Part shown: one piece after another, positions 11,178 through 21,547 of the stretch | How positions within the stretch are numbered: the stretch's first letter is position 1 | Layout of the letters: every line of letters begins with the position of its first letter | NCBI GenBank assembly: GCA_003049485.1 | Contig: PYST01000036.1 | Coordinates: forward strand, 119,791 to 183,790 | DNA: 64,000 nucleotides | From: Ophioceras dolichostomum | Taxonomy: Eukaryota; Ascomycota; Sordariomycetes; Magnaporthales; Ophioceraceae | Reading direction: 5' to 3' | The notes under the pieces: generated by a model | Database searches by the model: none | What the model saw: the letters and a program-made list of their open reading frames with translations, nothing else | What the model was told of the DNA's origin: nothing | Program-made: the position numbers and the translations under genes

Positions 11178-11965
11178 ATGAGGTTCTCGACGGCCTTCAT
11201 CGCCCTGCTCTCGGTCGGCATTTCACCGACGACCGCTCGCCTGTTCGGCAGGGAACAGGGCTCACAACAGGGCTCACTGTTCCGCCGCGACGACGATCAC
11301 AAGATCCCCGGCGAATCGCCACTCGAGCTCTGCGATGGAGAACACGACAAGGACCTTCTGACCATCACAAGCGTGGACCTTTCACCGAATCCCCCGAAAC
11401 CGTGCGTTTGTCTTCGTTGATCTAGAAGCCAGGACAACCGCCGTCCTGTCTCATTCCGTTATCGCAAACATGCTGGTACTGACTCGGACTATCGATGCGT
11501 AGCGGCGAGGAGCTGGTTATTCAAGCCTCCGGCATCTTGTCGGAGACGATCTATGAGGGCGCGTATATCAATCTGTCTGTCAAGTACGGTCTGATTCGCC
11601 TCATCAACACCCGGGCCGATCTCTGCGAGCAGATCAAGAACGTCGACCTCGAGTGCCCGATCGAGAAGGGCATCCTCAATGTCATCAAGTCCGTCGACCT
11701 GCCATCTGAAATTCCTCCAGTGAGTCTCCCCTACCTGTGCACAATCGACCCAACAAACGAGCAGCCAAGTAGCCAAGCAGCCAAAGAAGCAAGCAAATCA
11801 AGCCTCCAAGCTCTCATCAACTGACCGTCTTCACCCCCTCTCCAACAGGGAAAGTACACCGTCCTCGCCGATGTTTACTCGGTCGACAACAAGAAGATCA
11901 CCTGCTTGACCGCCACCATCAGCTTCGACAGGCCATCCATCTCTACTCCCTGGGGAGATCTATAA
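11178..11965 (+). CDS. npc2: Secreted ML-domain (NPC2-type) phosphatidylglycerol/phosphatidylinositol transfer protein
   Basis: Three exons: 11178-11401, 11503-11719 and 11849-11965, giving 185 residues. Introns of 101 and 129 bp have GTGCGT/TAG and GTGAGT/CAG ends and restore a single frame. An N-terminal signal peptide (about residues 1-20) is followed by a dibasic RR site near 37-38, then the mature ML domain. That domain has the family pattern SPLELCDGEHD, SVDLSPNPPKPGEEL, ADLCEQIKNVDLECPI, the LPSEIPPGKYTV turn and a final ITCLTATISF strand. The five Cys near 53, 116, 124 and 167 onward fit the fold. NPC2-type proteins bind sterol or phospholipid in the vacuole lumen or secretory path; the fungal PG/PI-transfer annotation rests on family similarity. 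Length is normal (about 175). It converges on vma7. Confidence 0.93.
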
Positions 11966-12371
11966 ATTCATCCCGAGCATGGTGCAGCATACGGCATGGC
12001 TAGTCTGCGTCCAAGAACTATGGCTTCCCACTTTTCATATTCCGTTTCCTCTCTTTATTGTCTCAACTGCAGCTTAGGAAGGAAGTGCATACGCCTGCGA
12101 GGATCATCATGGGTTCACTCTAATTGGGAACAATCATATCAGTTTGGCTCTTTCCCGGGTCCTATTTCCTCGTTATCTTTTTCCTGAACGGGGGGGATTA
12201 TTGGATGCGCGAGCAGAGTTTCACGCGCAAATTCGAGATTCAGGTTGTTTTGAGCATAGCATTGCCGTCGTCGTCTTCAATACATATATCAGGGGCTCTC
12301 CGAGAAACCCTATGTACCAAACAGGGAGCCAGCACTGGTAAAGGACCCCTATCCAAGCAACAACATGTCGT
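11966..12371. other. Short intergenic region between convergent npc2 and vma7
   Basis: A 406-bp stretch with no gene, expected to hold the two 3' UTRs. Nothing repetitive is visible apart from a G7 run near 12190. Confidence 0.6.
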
Positions 12372-12981
12372 TCATTCTCCAAAGAGACGACGCACCCTCC
12401 TCAGAACACTGTCCTTCTCGGGATCGTAAGGGTGATCTTTGCTGGGGATCTCGAGGACTGCCGGGAAAGCAGCCGTGTACGAGTCCACGGCATGCCTTAT
12501 TCTCTCCGCAATCTTCTCGCAACGTTAGCAGACGTAGCTTCGCAACAACAATCTCCTCTCCACAAAATATGTGAAGTACCATCCTTTCTGACTTACGTGC
12601 TGGTTGATAAGAACAATGCCGATATCCTTGCGGTCTTGAGTAAACCGTTGGAAAGCGGCTTCTATAGCGGCCGTGTCCGTCTTGCTATCCACGACCAAGA
12701 AGTTCTTCTGGGAGTCCGGGGCGGGCGTCACATGCTGTAGACCAGTTAGCAAACAGCAACAGCAGGAACAACGGCATCCACGACTGAACTTGAGATTCGA
12801 GAACTAGGAATGGGGACGCACTCCAATACCAGCCAAAAGCAATCCGGTCACCGAGTCCTGGAAACAAGTTAGCCGCTTGTCTGGTCCACATAAGCGTCTG
12901 CGCGCATCAATCCGTCATCTGGCTCACCTCGTCACCGATGACAGCGAGGAACTGCCTGTCCTTGAAATCCGCCTGGGACAT
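12372..12981 (-). CDS. vma7: V-type proton ATPase subunit F (Vma7)
   Basis: Four exons on the minus strand: 12928-12981, 12822-12857, 12597-12734 and 12372-12512, giving 122 residues (yeast Vma7 is 118). All three introns begin GTGAG, GTGCG or GTAAG, end in AG and fall between codons. The protein reads MSQADFKDRQFLAVIGDE, then DSVTGLLLAGIG, a middle block with VLINQH, and the near-invariant end AVLEIPSKDHPYDPEKDSVL followed by RRVRRLFGE. Subunit F sits in the central rotor stalk of the V1 sector, which acidifies vacuole, Golgi and endosome. The start is the only ATG giving the conserved LAVIGDE strand. It is divergent from nur1 across 543 bp, so the two may share promoter DNA. Confidence 0.97.
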
Positions 12982-13524
12982 GGTAGCCTCGAGACCAAGA
13001 GAGAATCAACCGGGGAACCTAAGTCGCAACGGCAAGTAAACTCGGTAAGTCCACAGCAATAGATCAACACCGATTACGTCATGAATGGAATTGTCGGCAA
13101 AAAGGTCGTCGGGGCTCGATGGGTCGTCGCCAGAGGTGAGGTTGGATGAGACGCAACGGATGAGCGGAATGATGTTGTTTCTAGAGCTCAAGCTTCAACG
13201 TTAGGTGTTGGCCTTCTCATCGACGCTGTGCTGGAGTCGACAAAGGGCGGCGGTGCCGTTTGCGGCACACAGCTCCTGCCTCGCTCGCCTGAACCCCGCT
13301 GTAACTGTGGCCGGATTACAGAAGTGGAGCGCAGTAATCGACCAACCAGGCACGCATCCCGAATCCCTGCCAACGACCAAAAAAAGATTCTAAACAAACC
13401 GCGAACTGTAAACACCTGGATCTGTTCCGATTTTTCTGTCTACCCCCGCCGATCCCTTCACAATATTCGGTTTTCTTTGTGAGATCCCTCGAGGATGGTG
13501 GGCGCGATCAGATAGCCCTTCACG
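12982..13524. other. Divergent promoter region between vma7 and nur1
   Basis: 543 bp without a gene. It must contain the start sites of both flanking genes. I recognise no named binding site. Confidence 0.55.
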
Positions 13525-15034
13525 ATGCCACCACCTCGACAACGACTCGTGCGGCGAGAGCCGCTCATCGAGCGCATACGCAACGCGCTGAATCCGTCCG
13601 ATTTCCTATTGTGGCTGTCAGAGGAGATCAAGACCAGGGATCTCGACTCGAAGCCGGTCGGCACCAAGCTGGGGCTGTTCCTTAACTTCACGTTTCTTCT
13701 GGCCAGGGCGAACGCGAGAGCTTCGGTCAGCGACGATGTCTTTTCAGAACCGAGCTCGGGCTGGGTTACGGTCTTTGTAAGTGCATCGCGATGTGCCCCG
13801 TCCAACCTACGCGCCAACCGTGTTCGCTAACACCTTTTCGATGCTCAAGGCCGCACAATGGGTGTGGCTGCTCGTCGCAGGCTCTCTCATCAATGCGGTA
13901 GGCCTCATATACCAGACGCGAAACTACCGCCTCTTCGAAGCGAACGTCGAGCAAAGCCCGGGGACGCCTTCCGCCCACCGCGTGAGGGTTCAGTCGTCGC
14001 CCATATCTTCGTCTCCCCTCCGATTTCTGACGAACATCCTGGGTTCGGAAACGGCCGAGTCTAGGGCACATCCAGACAAGACCAGGGATGTATGGGAGGT
14101 CTCCGTCTGGGATCCCATCCCCGCCTGCCTCCAGCTGCTCGCCTTCTTCAGCCCTGTGCACGTGCTAGTGTACATGTTCGACCTGCCGTTAGATTCCTTG
14201 GATAGGAGACCGAGCGTCACCGTGTTCAAGTGTCTTGTCCTCCAGGCATCCCTGTCCTTCATGGTTCGGCTCCTCCAGGCCACCAACGACCAGCGACAGA
14301 AGGACTCGGCTTTGATCCAGAAGGAGGTATTTCGCGAGTATGATACAAAGTTCGTCCACCCCAGGCTCCATCCAGTGGTCAGGGATGTCGGGACGCAGGT
14401 GTCGATGAACTCGGAGCAAAAGCCATCTGGGAGTGTCCAGGCCGGCGCCCCGACCACCTTAATCCGGCGGTCGTTCCAGACACACCCCAACCCGAACTAC
14501 ATGAGGCACATCGACCCGGACAATCTCGGATCGGCATCCTCATCAGCCGCCCAGGCAAGCAACGTCATGAGTCCTTCTCTGTTCACCCCCGCGCCTGCAA
14601 GGAGCAGGTACTCGGACCCGTTCGCCGCGACTCATCAGCTGCCCCGGTCAAGGCCGCGCCAGAGCATGCCTGCTGCTGTGGCGTCACCATTCCCCTCCTC
14701 CGCGGCGCCCACGCCACTCGCCAGCAGGACCGATGCCGGGACTACGACCAACTTCGGGGGAAGTCTGGGCGTCTACACTCACGCCAACTCGCCCCTTAAG
14801 AAGGCGACAAGTCTGAACGACATTAACACTGCCGGCGGGTTTGCTTCGCCTCGGAACTCTAGGGAGATGGCGGCGATCGAGCAGCGGGAGGCCCTGGAGA
14901 GGCTGCAGCACCGAGCCAGCCCCGCAAAGCAGCCGGTCGAACGGGGGGAACGCTCGGTAGCTCCGGCATCGAACCCGTTCTCCAAACCTCGGGCGAGCCG
15001 GAACACCTTTGAAAGGTTTCCGTCCCGATGGTAG
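13525..15034 (+). CDS. nur1: Nuclear rim protein Nur1-like (DUF2418 membrane protein)
   Basis: Two exons, 13525-13776 and 13850-15034, separated by a 73-bp GTAAGT/CAAG intron; 478 residues. The first half holds four hydrophobic segments (GTKLGLFLNFTFLLARANA near 50, WVWLLVAGSLINAVGLIY near 90, a CLQLLAFFSPVHVLVYMF segment near 178, and one around KCLVLQASLSFMVRLL). The second half is Ser/Pro-rich and probably faces the nucleoplasm. The motif RNYRLFEANVEQSPGTPSA and the overall layout match the fungal Nur1/Mug154 family. In yeast Nur1 works with Heh1/Src1 and the inner nuclear membrane to tether rDNA and silent chromatin at the periphery. Function here is by family only. The start is the first ATG, and the PLIERIRNALNPSDFLLWLS segment follows directly. 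Confidence 0.88.
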
Positions 15035-15819
15035 CGTTACTTGACCTGCCTGAAACTACTACCTACTTATAGATACGGAGCTCGGAGTGTGTTTGACGGG
15101 GCGGCTTCGGATGGGCCGGAGTTGGCGCATCATAGAGGGCGGCGGTCTTCCACCATGTCTTCTTCTTTTGCTTTGCAAATCCATCTTGCATATGTCGTGC
15201 GTCTTGCACTGGCCGGAGTAATACTTGCGTTTCGCGGTGGGATGCTCTCTTGTAATTGTCCACTCATGGGCTTCAGTTGCTGTAAATGCATCACATTCTA
15301 CCATTCGACGCTCAAAACCCTCCTTGGCGTCGGCCTGGACCTACGGGCCCATCACGTTCCATCTTCGTTCCTTCCCCGGGTCATGATACCCAGTACATGC
15401 ATGGAAGCAGGCATGACATGGAGGTTCAATACACTCAACAGCACCTTCCCTGAACCGGTGCATGTCAAGTGGACTGTCGGCGCTTGCTACCCAGGTTCTA
15501 TTCCCTGGCCATCACACTGCCCATCTCTCGATCCTCTGATTTTAATTCTCGGGACACAAACCGCAGTGCATCTGGACAGGTGACCTTCGACCAGGAGGCA
15601 AGCTACTTACTCTAGTTCATCCTCTCCTCTCTCGGTTTTGGATAGTGTGCAGGATGGAGCATCCGCCGCTCGCTTTAGTCATTCGTCAATTCATCGCCTT
15701 AAATTCTCAGCCCACGCACTCTGGTTCCCTCTAGTCGCTCGTTTCGGCACTACTCATTCGGAATCGTCCTGACCTAGGCACACAAGCACTGAGCGGCCTT
15801 AGCAAGCGCCCTCCCAGCC
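15035..15819. other. Intergenic region between nur1 and the 15820 gene
   Basis: 785 bp without a supported gene. It is presumably the nur1 3' UTR and the next promoter. Pyrimidine-rich DNA lies at about 15605-15640. No repeats were seen. Confidence 0.5.
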
Positions 15820-18797
15820 ATGCCTGGCTTGGGCCAGGGCAGAGAGCATAACAGGACGTCGTCATTGGCCAGCCTCATAGCCAGGCTGGACCCCAGGAAT
15901 CGGCCGGAGAGAGGAGGCACTGCACGGCAGGATGGTTCATGGGGCCCGCTCGGAGATAACCGACCAAACCAAGACCACGCTGGTCCAGTTCGTGATATGG
16001 ATAGGAGCCCATCAGACCCGGACTCGCTTACGCTTTGTATCCCACGAACGATCCCATCAAGCTCTCGCAACATGACAGAAGACTCTAGCACAGAAGCGAA
16101 CGCCTGGGATCCATCAGATCTACGCCCGATGGCGTCTTCTTCTGGTCACACGCCGTGGAATCCTCGACATAAACCTCGGCAGGCCCCCATAGCGAGGAAA
16201 CCGCTTAGAACCGCAGCAACCGCCACTCAAGCCCAGTCGACAAAAACGATCCTCCGCCCACAAGAGCAAACAGAAGCTGCGAGGCGTGAGCAAGTCAGAC
16301 GGCGACGGGAGTCTCGTCGCAACCTCAAGGCCAGTGGTGACTACCTTGGACCTCAAGGATTCAATCCCGAGACTGGATCTTTTGATCAAGACACTACTAC
16401 TTCCGATAGCCAACCGTCGGGTGAAAAGCAGGGTGATTCACTCGGTGAATCGCCTTCACTTACCCCACCGTTGCAGAAATCTTACGGAAGAGATGGTCGT
16501 GAAGAAAGAAGCAGCTCAAGGTCACAGCCAAAGGTCCATTGGCACAAAGACCACCGCCAGTGGTCGTCGGTTGCCGAGCCAGCTCTTAGTCCCATTGAGC
16601 AGTCGCTGAAAAGCGGCACTCCTTGTGAGTCGCACTTGCCCACAAACACCCCCCGATCAACAACGTCAGTGAGAACACAAAAAAGATGGCTGACGGGAAA
16701 ACAGCTTTGGAAGAACGCATTCTAGTGCGGTCAAATGAGCCTACCAAGCTCATAAGCCTCACTCCAGGACCCGATCGCTGTACCTCGACTGATCACGGTG
16801 GCGACTCGTCCTCAGATACCACGATCATCCGCACACCTTCGAGACGCAATTCTCACGCAATCGGGCCTTCTGCACTTGAGCTCCAAGCGCATGGAATCCG
16901 GATCGAGTCGTCTTCTAGCAGAGGGGAAACCGATGAGCACGGAGAGGACAGTCGGCGCGTCGTAACGGACCCATCCAATCGATCACAACCGTCGACATCA
17001 AGCTGGCTCACCCCACCGCATGCGTCCATTACTCCCGCCTATCCCCAGCAACAGAAGGGCCCTTTTTTAGGGAACAGGACCGACGCTACAACAGCTACCG
17101 GTGGAATCGGCGAAGATCCTCATTCGGTGATCTCCCAACAGAATCCCAGTCACCGTCAGGCACACCATCAGGAGGGACAAGACGTGCATCCCTCGCAAGC
17201 CAAAGAGAACTGGGATACAACCCGACTCACCAACCGCGCGGGAGCAGATCTGGAGCGTCCAATGTCGGACGAGGCGAAGAGGACTCAGCCCGCGCCCCTG
17301 AATGGTCACACGGCTTGGGCGGCTTTTCCATCAAACGCAAACCAGTTCCAGTCCATGACAACGGAGCAGGCCAGCCAATTGACTTCAGAGCCCGAGACAA
17401 ATCAAAATACAGTGATCTCATCCCAGTCGAAGCCGGACAAATTCCAACAGCGAGGGATCGATATAAAAACACACAGCCCCGAGCGGGACATCCACAAGGG
17501 CGCGATGGACGTCAAACCACCCAAGCAGTGGCCCGCCCCCCAGTTCAGCGAGACGACCGCAGGCGACCGATGCCCGGGCTCCAGCGCGGAGGGATTGACA
17601 ACAAACGACAACCAGAAGGTCGACGCCAGCAACCGCCTCCCAGAGCTGCCGAGGAAGAACATGATGGAGACAGCCAGCGGCTCTGTGTGCACACCCACCA
17701 TCACCACTACTGGCAGTGGCTCCGACCACCGCCAGACCAACCACCACGGGTTGAGCCACAACACCGGCATCAGCGGCCGTCGCAGCCTGGAGGACATGCT
17801 GGGGCACGGACCGGAGGATTCCAGCGGGACTGTGAAGCGGCGGAGAGTGCGATACAAGCCACCAGGCCCTGGCCGCAGGACCAGTTCCAAGGACGTTTCC
17901 CCGCCGAGGAAGCAACAGTACGACTGGCCGAGAGGGCTGGGCCACCATCGCGCGATACCCATGACCGGCATTACTTCAGCGCCGATTGTCGGAGCACGCC
18001 GTCTAATCCCCCAGCAGTGGCGGGCCGAGACGCTATCTCCTCCCCGGGCCGGTCCTCGATCCACGTCCACGTCCATGTCCCCACCACGCTCGCAGCGGCC
18101 ACTGCCACACCAGCACCTACACCAGCACCTACGGACGCAAGAACTATCGGCTACCTCATCGAGAGCGACAGCCGATGCGACGGAGAGCAGCCGTAGCAGC
18201 AGCAGCAACGTACCTCAACCGCCATCATGGGAGGCCTCGATGGAGGCCCAGAGGGCCGCCCAGCTGGTTCTCGCCCGCGCGAGAGCGGCGCAGAAGGCCG
18301 CCGCGTCGGAAGCGCCGGCCGCATCGACGTCGACCAGCCAGCAAACACCGGCTCCAAACTCGAGCCCCTCCCGCACACTCCCCGCCCCAGGAGACTTCGT
18401 CGTCCTGTTCAGAAAATCTCGCCAGAAGAACAACGGCCAGAATCCTGACGGCTCACAGAAGCAGCAGCAGCAGCGAGGAGGACAGGGAGGACAGGGGGAA
18501 CAGGAGCGCCCGGCTCTCTCGGCGGCGGGGCTGACGAAGGCAGGCGGACTCATCCTGGTCGACATTCTCTGGGGCCTCTGGGTCGTGGTGATGCCCGTCT
18601 TCAACGGCGACTCCCCCGTGCGACGCCGGTTCACCGAGCGCCGTTCGACGTGGACCGACCTGGTCGTGTTCACTCTGGCCGCTGCGTTCGTCTTCCTCCT
18701 CGGTTTGGTTGGCGTCTGGACGGCACGTGCCATTGCCTTCGTCTCGGATGTGATTCGGCTGAGCGTCGTGACTTTCGCGACGATGATTGGCATCTAA
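15820..18797 (+). CDS. Uncharacterised 965-residue disordered protein with two C-terminal membrane segments
   Basis: I do not recognise the family. The gene is best read as two exons, 15820-16624 and 16705-18797. The 80-bp intron has a GTGAGT donor, a CTGAC branch site at 16690-16694 about 10 bases before the acceptor, and an ACAG end. Splicing joins two long frames that otherwise break. The first about 880 residues are rich in Ser, Thr, Gln, Pro and Arg with no obvious fold. The end has two hydrophobic stretches, near residues 883-905 (LILVDILWGLWVVVMPVF) and 920-950 (LVVFTLAAAFVFLLGLVGVW), so a tail-anchored or hairpin membrane protein with a large cytosolic region is likely. CAG-rich DNA at 18457-18475 encodes a short Gln run. 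An internal ATG at 16686 lies inside the intron and would be used only if it were retained. Role unknown. Confidence 0.7.
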
Positions 18798-21547
18798 ATG
18801 ACCACTCGTTCTGCGCCCTCCGCCCGTCACGACCACCCTCTGGCTCTGTGCGGTTTGCAAGCTCTCCTCACGCCTGCCCTTGCCTACACAGTAACCAACC
18901 CCACACCCAATCTACTGGCACTATCTCCTAGCCGAAGCGCAGCATACGTCGGCCATCAGCCGGCGGGAACAGCCATATTACCTTCCCCTCCCGTCCGCCT
19001 TTCATTCCTTCATCTGGGCAGTGCCGATGTCTCGGTACGTTGGAGGAGAACAGATTTCATGGCGGCACTGAACAGGGGCCCACTTTATCTCCAAGTCACT
19101 GACCCCTATCTGTGCCTCCCCCACTCATCCCATGGATGATGGCTTCCTATTTTCGGAGCTCTTCTTGTACTCGGGCTAGTAGTGACTTGGTGAGGAAGAA
19201 GAGAAACAGAAAGTACCACCTCTAGATATCGAGCCTTTCCATTTGTCTCACTCCCCCGCGCGGTGCATTTGGTAGTGTAGATTCATCGTCAATCATCGTC
19301 GCCCACGTCTTCACTAGATCCCTCCCTACCTCCCTACCTGTACCTAGACTAACTGGCATGATAGTCTCACTAATAACAACCTGTAATCATCGCGAGCAGA
19401 ATCTGTTGGTGACGTACAGTTGTACACATGACCTTGTGAATCCTACAATTTCCCCCACAGTCCCATCGCCCGCAGCTTCAATAATGTCGTGTGCTGGTCG
19501 ATCGTGTGCTCACATGAAGCACAATGATGCAAGCCTCATCGCTGGCGATTGGGTCCGTCCCGAGCTGGACACATGTATGTCACGAATAAGAAGTCGGGGA
19601 TGAAGGAACCAACCTAACCCGCCCGGGCCCGGACCGGAACCAACTTCAACAGCTTGGGGGATCGATCCCCAATTGCATGACACTAAATTCTAATATGTCA
19701 TCAAGTCAACGCCGGTTCTCCTCCGGGAGGCGAGGCGACAGACGAGATTCCCCATCCCATTCCCCTCTTTTTTCTATTTTTTTTCTTTTGCCCCCCTCCA
19801 TTCATCATCTCGCCGATTGGGGTTGATCCCAGATCAAAGCGGCTCTACTCGCATATCTTCGGGTCCGGGAACAGGAAACCTGTATGTGCGGCCGTAGCAG
19901 CACCCGGCCTATCCTGTAGCCTGCCTGCTCGTGCGTACTGAGGTGCGTGCCACCTACCTTACCGACCAGATGACCAGCATGACCGCCGAGTAATGTGCAG
20001 ATAATAGAGTTCGTGTCGAGGAAAGAGAAAAGATAAGACGACTCGAGAGGAGGAAGCACAAAGGGCCATGCGACACAAACCATTCATTCCACCCACCAAC
20101 GGCATCCCGTCTGGTGGGGCTTTTGGATCGAAGCCGGCTCCGGACCGCCAAGGCGGTCAGAACGGACCCCAGCCACTTACACGCAAGGGAGCAGCTACCA
20201 TCCGTTATCATGCCGTACGTACGCAGACCGCTCGGGTTTCTTTGGAGGATTGACAAAGACAGGGCAGGCTGTGTGAAAGACAAGAGATAAGACGGCATGA
20301 AAGAAGCTGGTCCTGTTTGCGGAGGAAACGCAGCGTGGTCCCGTTTTGGAAACTGAGGACCGATCATGGGAGCATGGTGGGAGATAGGTTGAGGGCGGAG
20401 ATACAAGGAGAAGCAGAAGGATGGGGGAACCACATACGCACCGGGGGGGGGGGCAGGCTGAACAACCTAAAACCATCAAGAAAAGATGCCGAGATCTGAC
20501 CAACCCTGTCCTACTTCCCTGACCCCGTGGTCCGCGGCGGCTCGGGGAGATTGGAGGCTCCATGTGTAGGTGCCTCTGCTGCGCGGAAGGAATCATCTAC
20601 CATGAACATCTTCAGCAGCATGGCCCAGGCATCGACAAAGCATTTGATGCAGGCAGGCCAGCCAGACCGCCGCCACCCACCACCCCATCCGCATCGCCCA
20701 CCCGCCCGCTGACAAGCAGCTAAAATCGAAGGGTTTCCCCACTGAAGCCACCCCACCCGCCGCAAAAGTTCGTTTTCATGCCCCAACCCGTGGGCCAACC
20801 GGGGCCAATCCATTGCTAACCCAAGAGGCCACTACCCCGCGTTCCGGTTCACGGACTCCAGGATCATGCTCCGATTTTCGGCACCAGCCCTAGGAAGTAA
20901 GAAACAGACAGATGAGAGCAGCAGCAGTAAGGAGAGAACGACCCAAAGAAAGAGAGTCGCACCAAGATATATTTCTTTTTCGACGCAATTTTGCATCAAC
21001 AACACAAAGTTCCCGTTTGGCAGGTCGCTCGCCCGGAATCTTTGGGGAAACATCACAATTTCATATCAAGGCAGCCCTTTCCCTCGCCCAACTTGCCTTG
21101 GTCCTCCTGACCTGCTCCGATATCAATCTTGAGAAGCAACCCCAAGACCGCCCACCCGCCACTTACAAACCACACCACCACCATTCGTCCTCGTCCTTCC
21201 CATCCTCCTCCACATCCTCGCATTCGTATCGTCGTCCCTCGACGCAGCTGGTTTGTGACGTGACCCCCAAAATTTCCCCAATTGACCTATCAAGAGGCCT
21301 TGATTTTTACCCTCGGCCTCTCGCAGTGTATAACAAAACTGCCCTTGACCCTTTTCACCTTCTTCCTTTTCCTCTCGTGCGTGTGTGTGTGTGTGTGCGC
21401 GGGGAAAACACATTTATTTCTCTCCAAAAACCGCGCAGACAAAAAACTCTTTTTCTCTCGTTCAAACCTTTCAAGAGTTCTAGTTCTCAATCTTTTTTGT
21501 TGTCATTTGCAAAAGGTGGGAAAGCAAAAAGAGAATTGTCGCCAAAG
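18798..21547. other. 2.75-kb intergenic region upstream of leu1
   Basis: No gene is supported. It contains a 14-bp palindrome GGGGATCGATCCCC at 19657-19670, a palindrome CGTACGTACG at 20214-20223, a G11 run at 20443-20453, a short (GT) run near 21379-21396, and a long pyrimidine-rich leader (about 21300-21520) just ahead of leu1, typical of highly expressed fungal genes. I saw no clear Leu3-type CCGG-N4-CCGG site. Confidence 0.5.
20443..20453. repeat. G11 homopolymer
   Basis: Eleven consecutive G bases in intergenic DNA, prone to length error in sequencing. Confidence 0.9.

Noticed and set aside
17315..18208. Long frames on both strands inside the 15820-18797 gene
   Set aside because: Shadows caused by GC-rich low-complexity coding DNA, with no domains or splice sites.
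16686..18797. A separate gene starting at ATG 16686
   Set aside because: The ATG lies inside a well-formed intron (donor 16625, branch 16690, acceptor 16704). A single spliced gene explains both frames better, though intron retention cannot be excluded.
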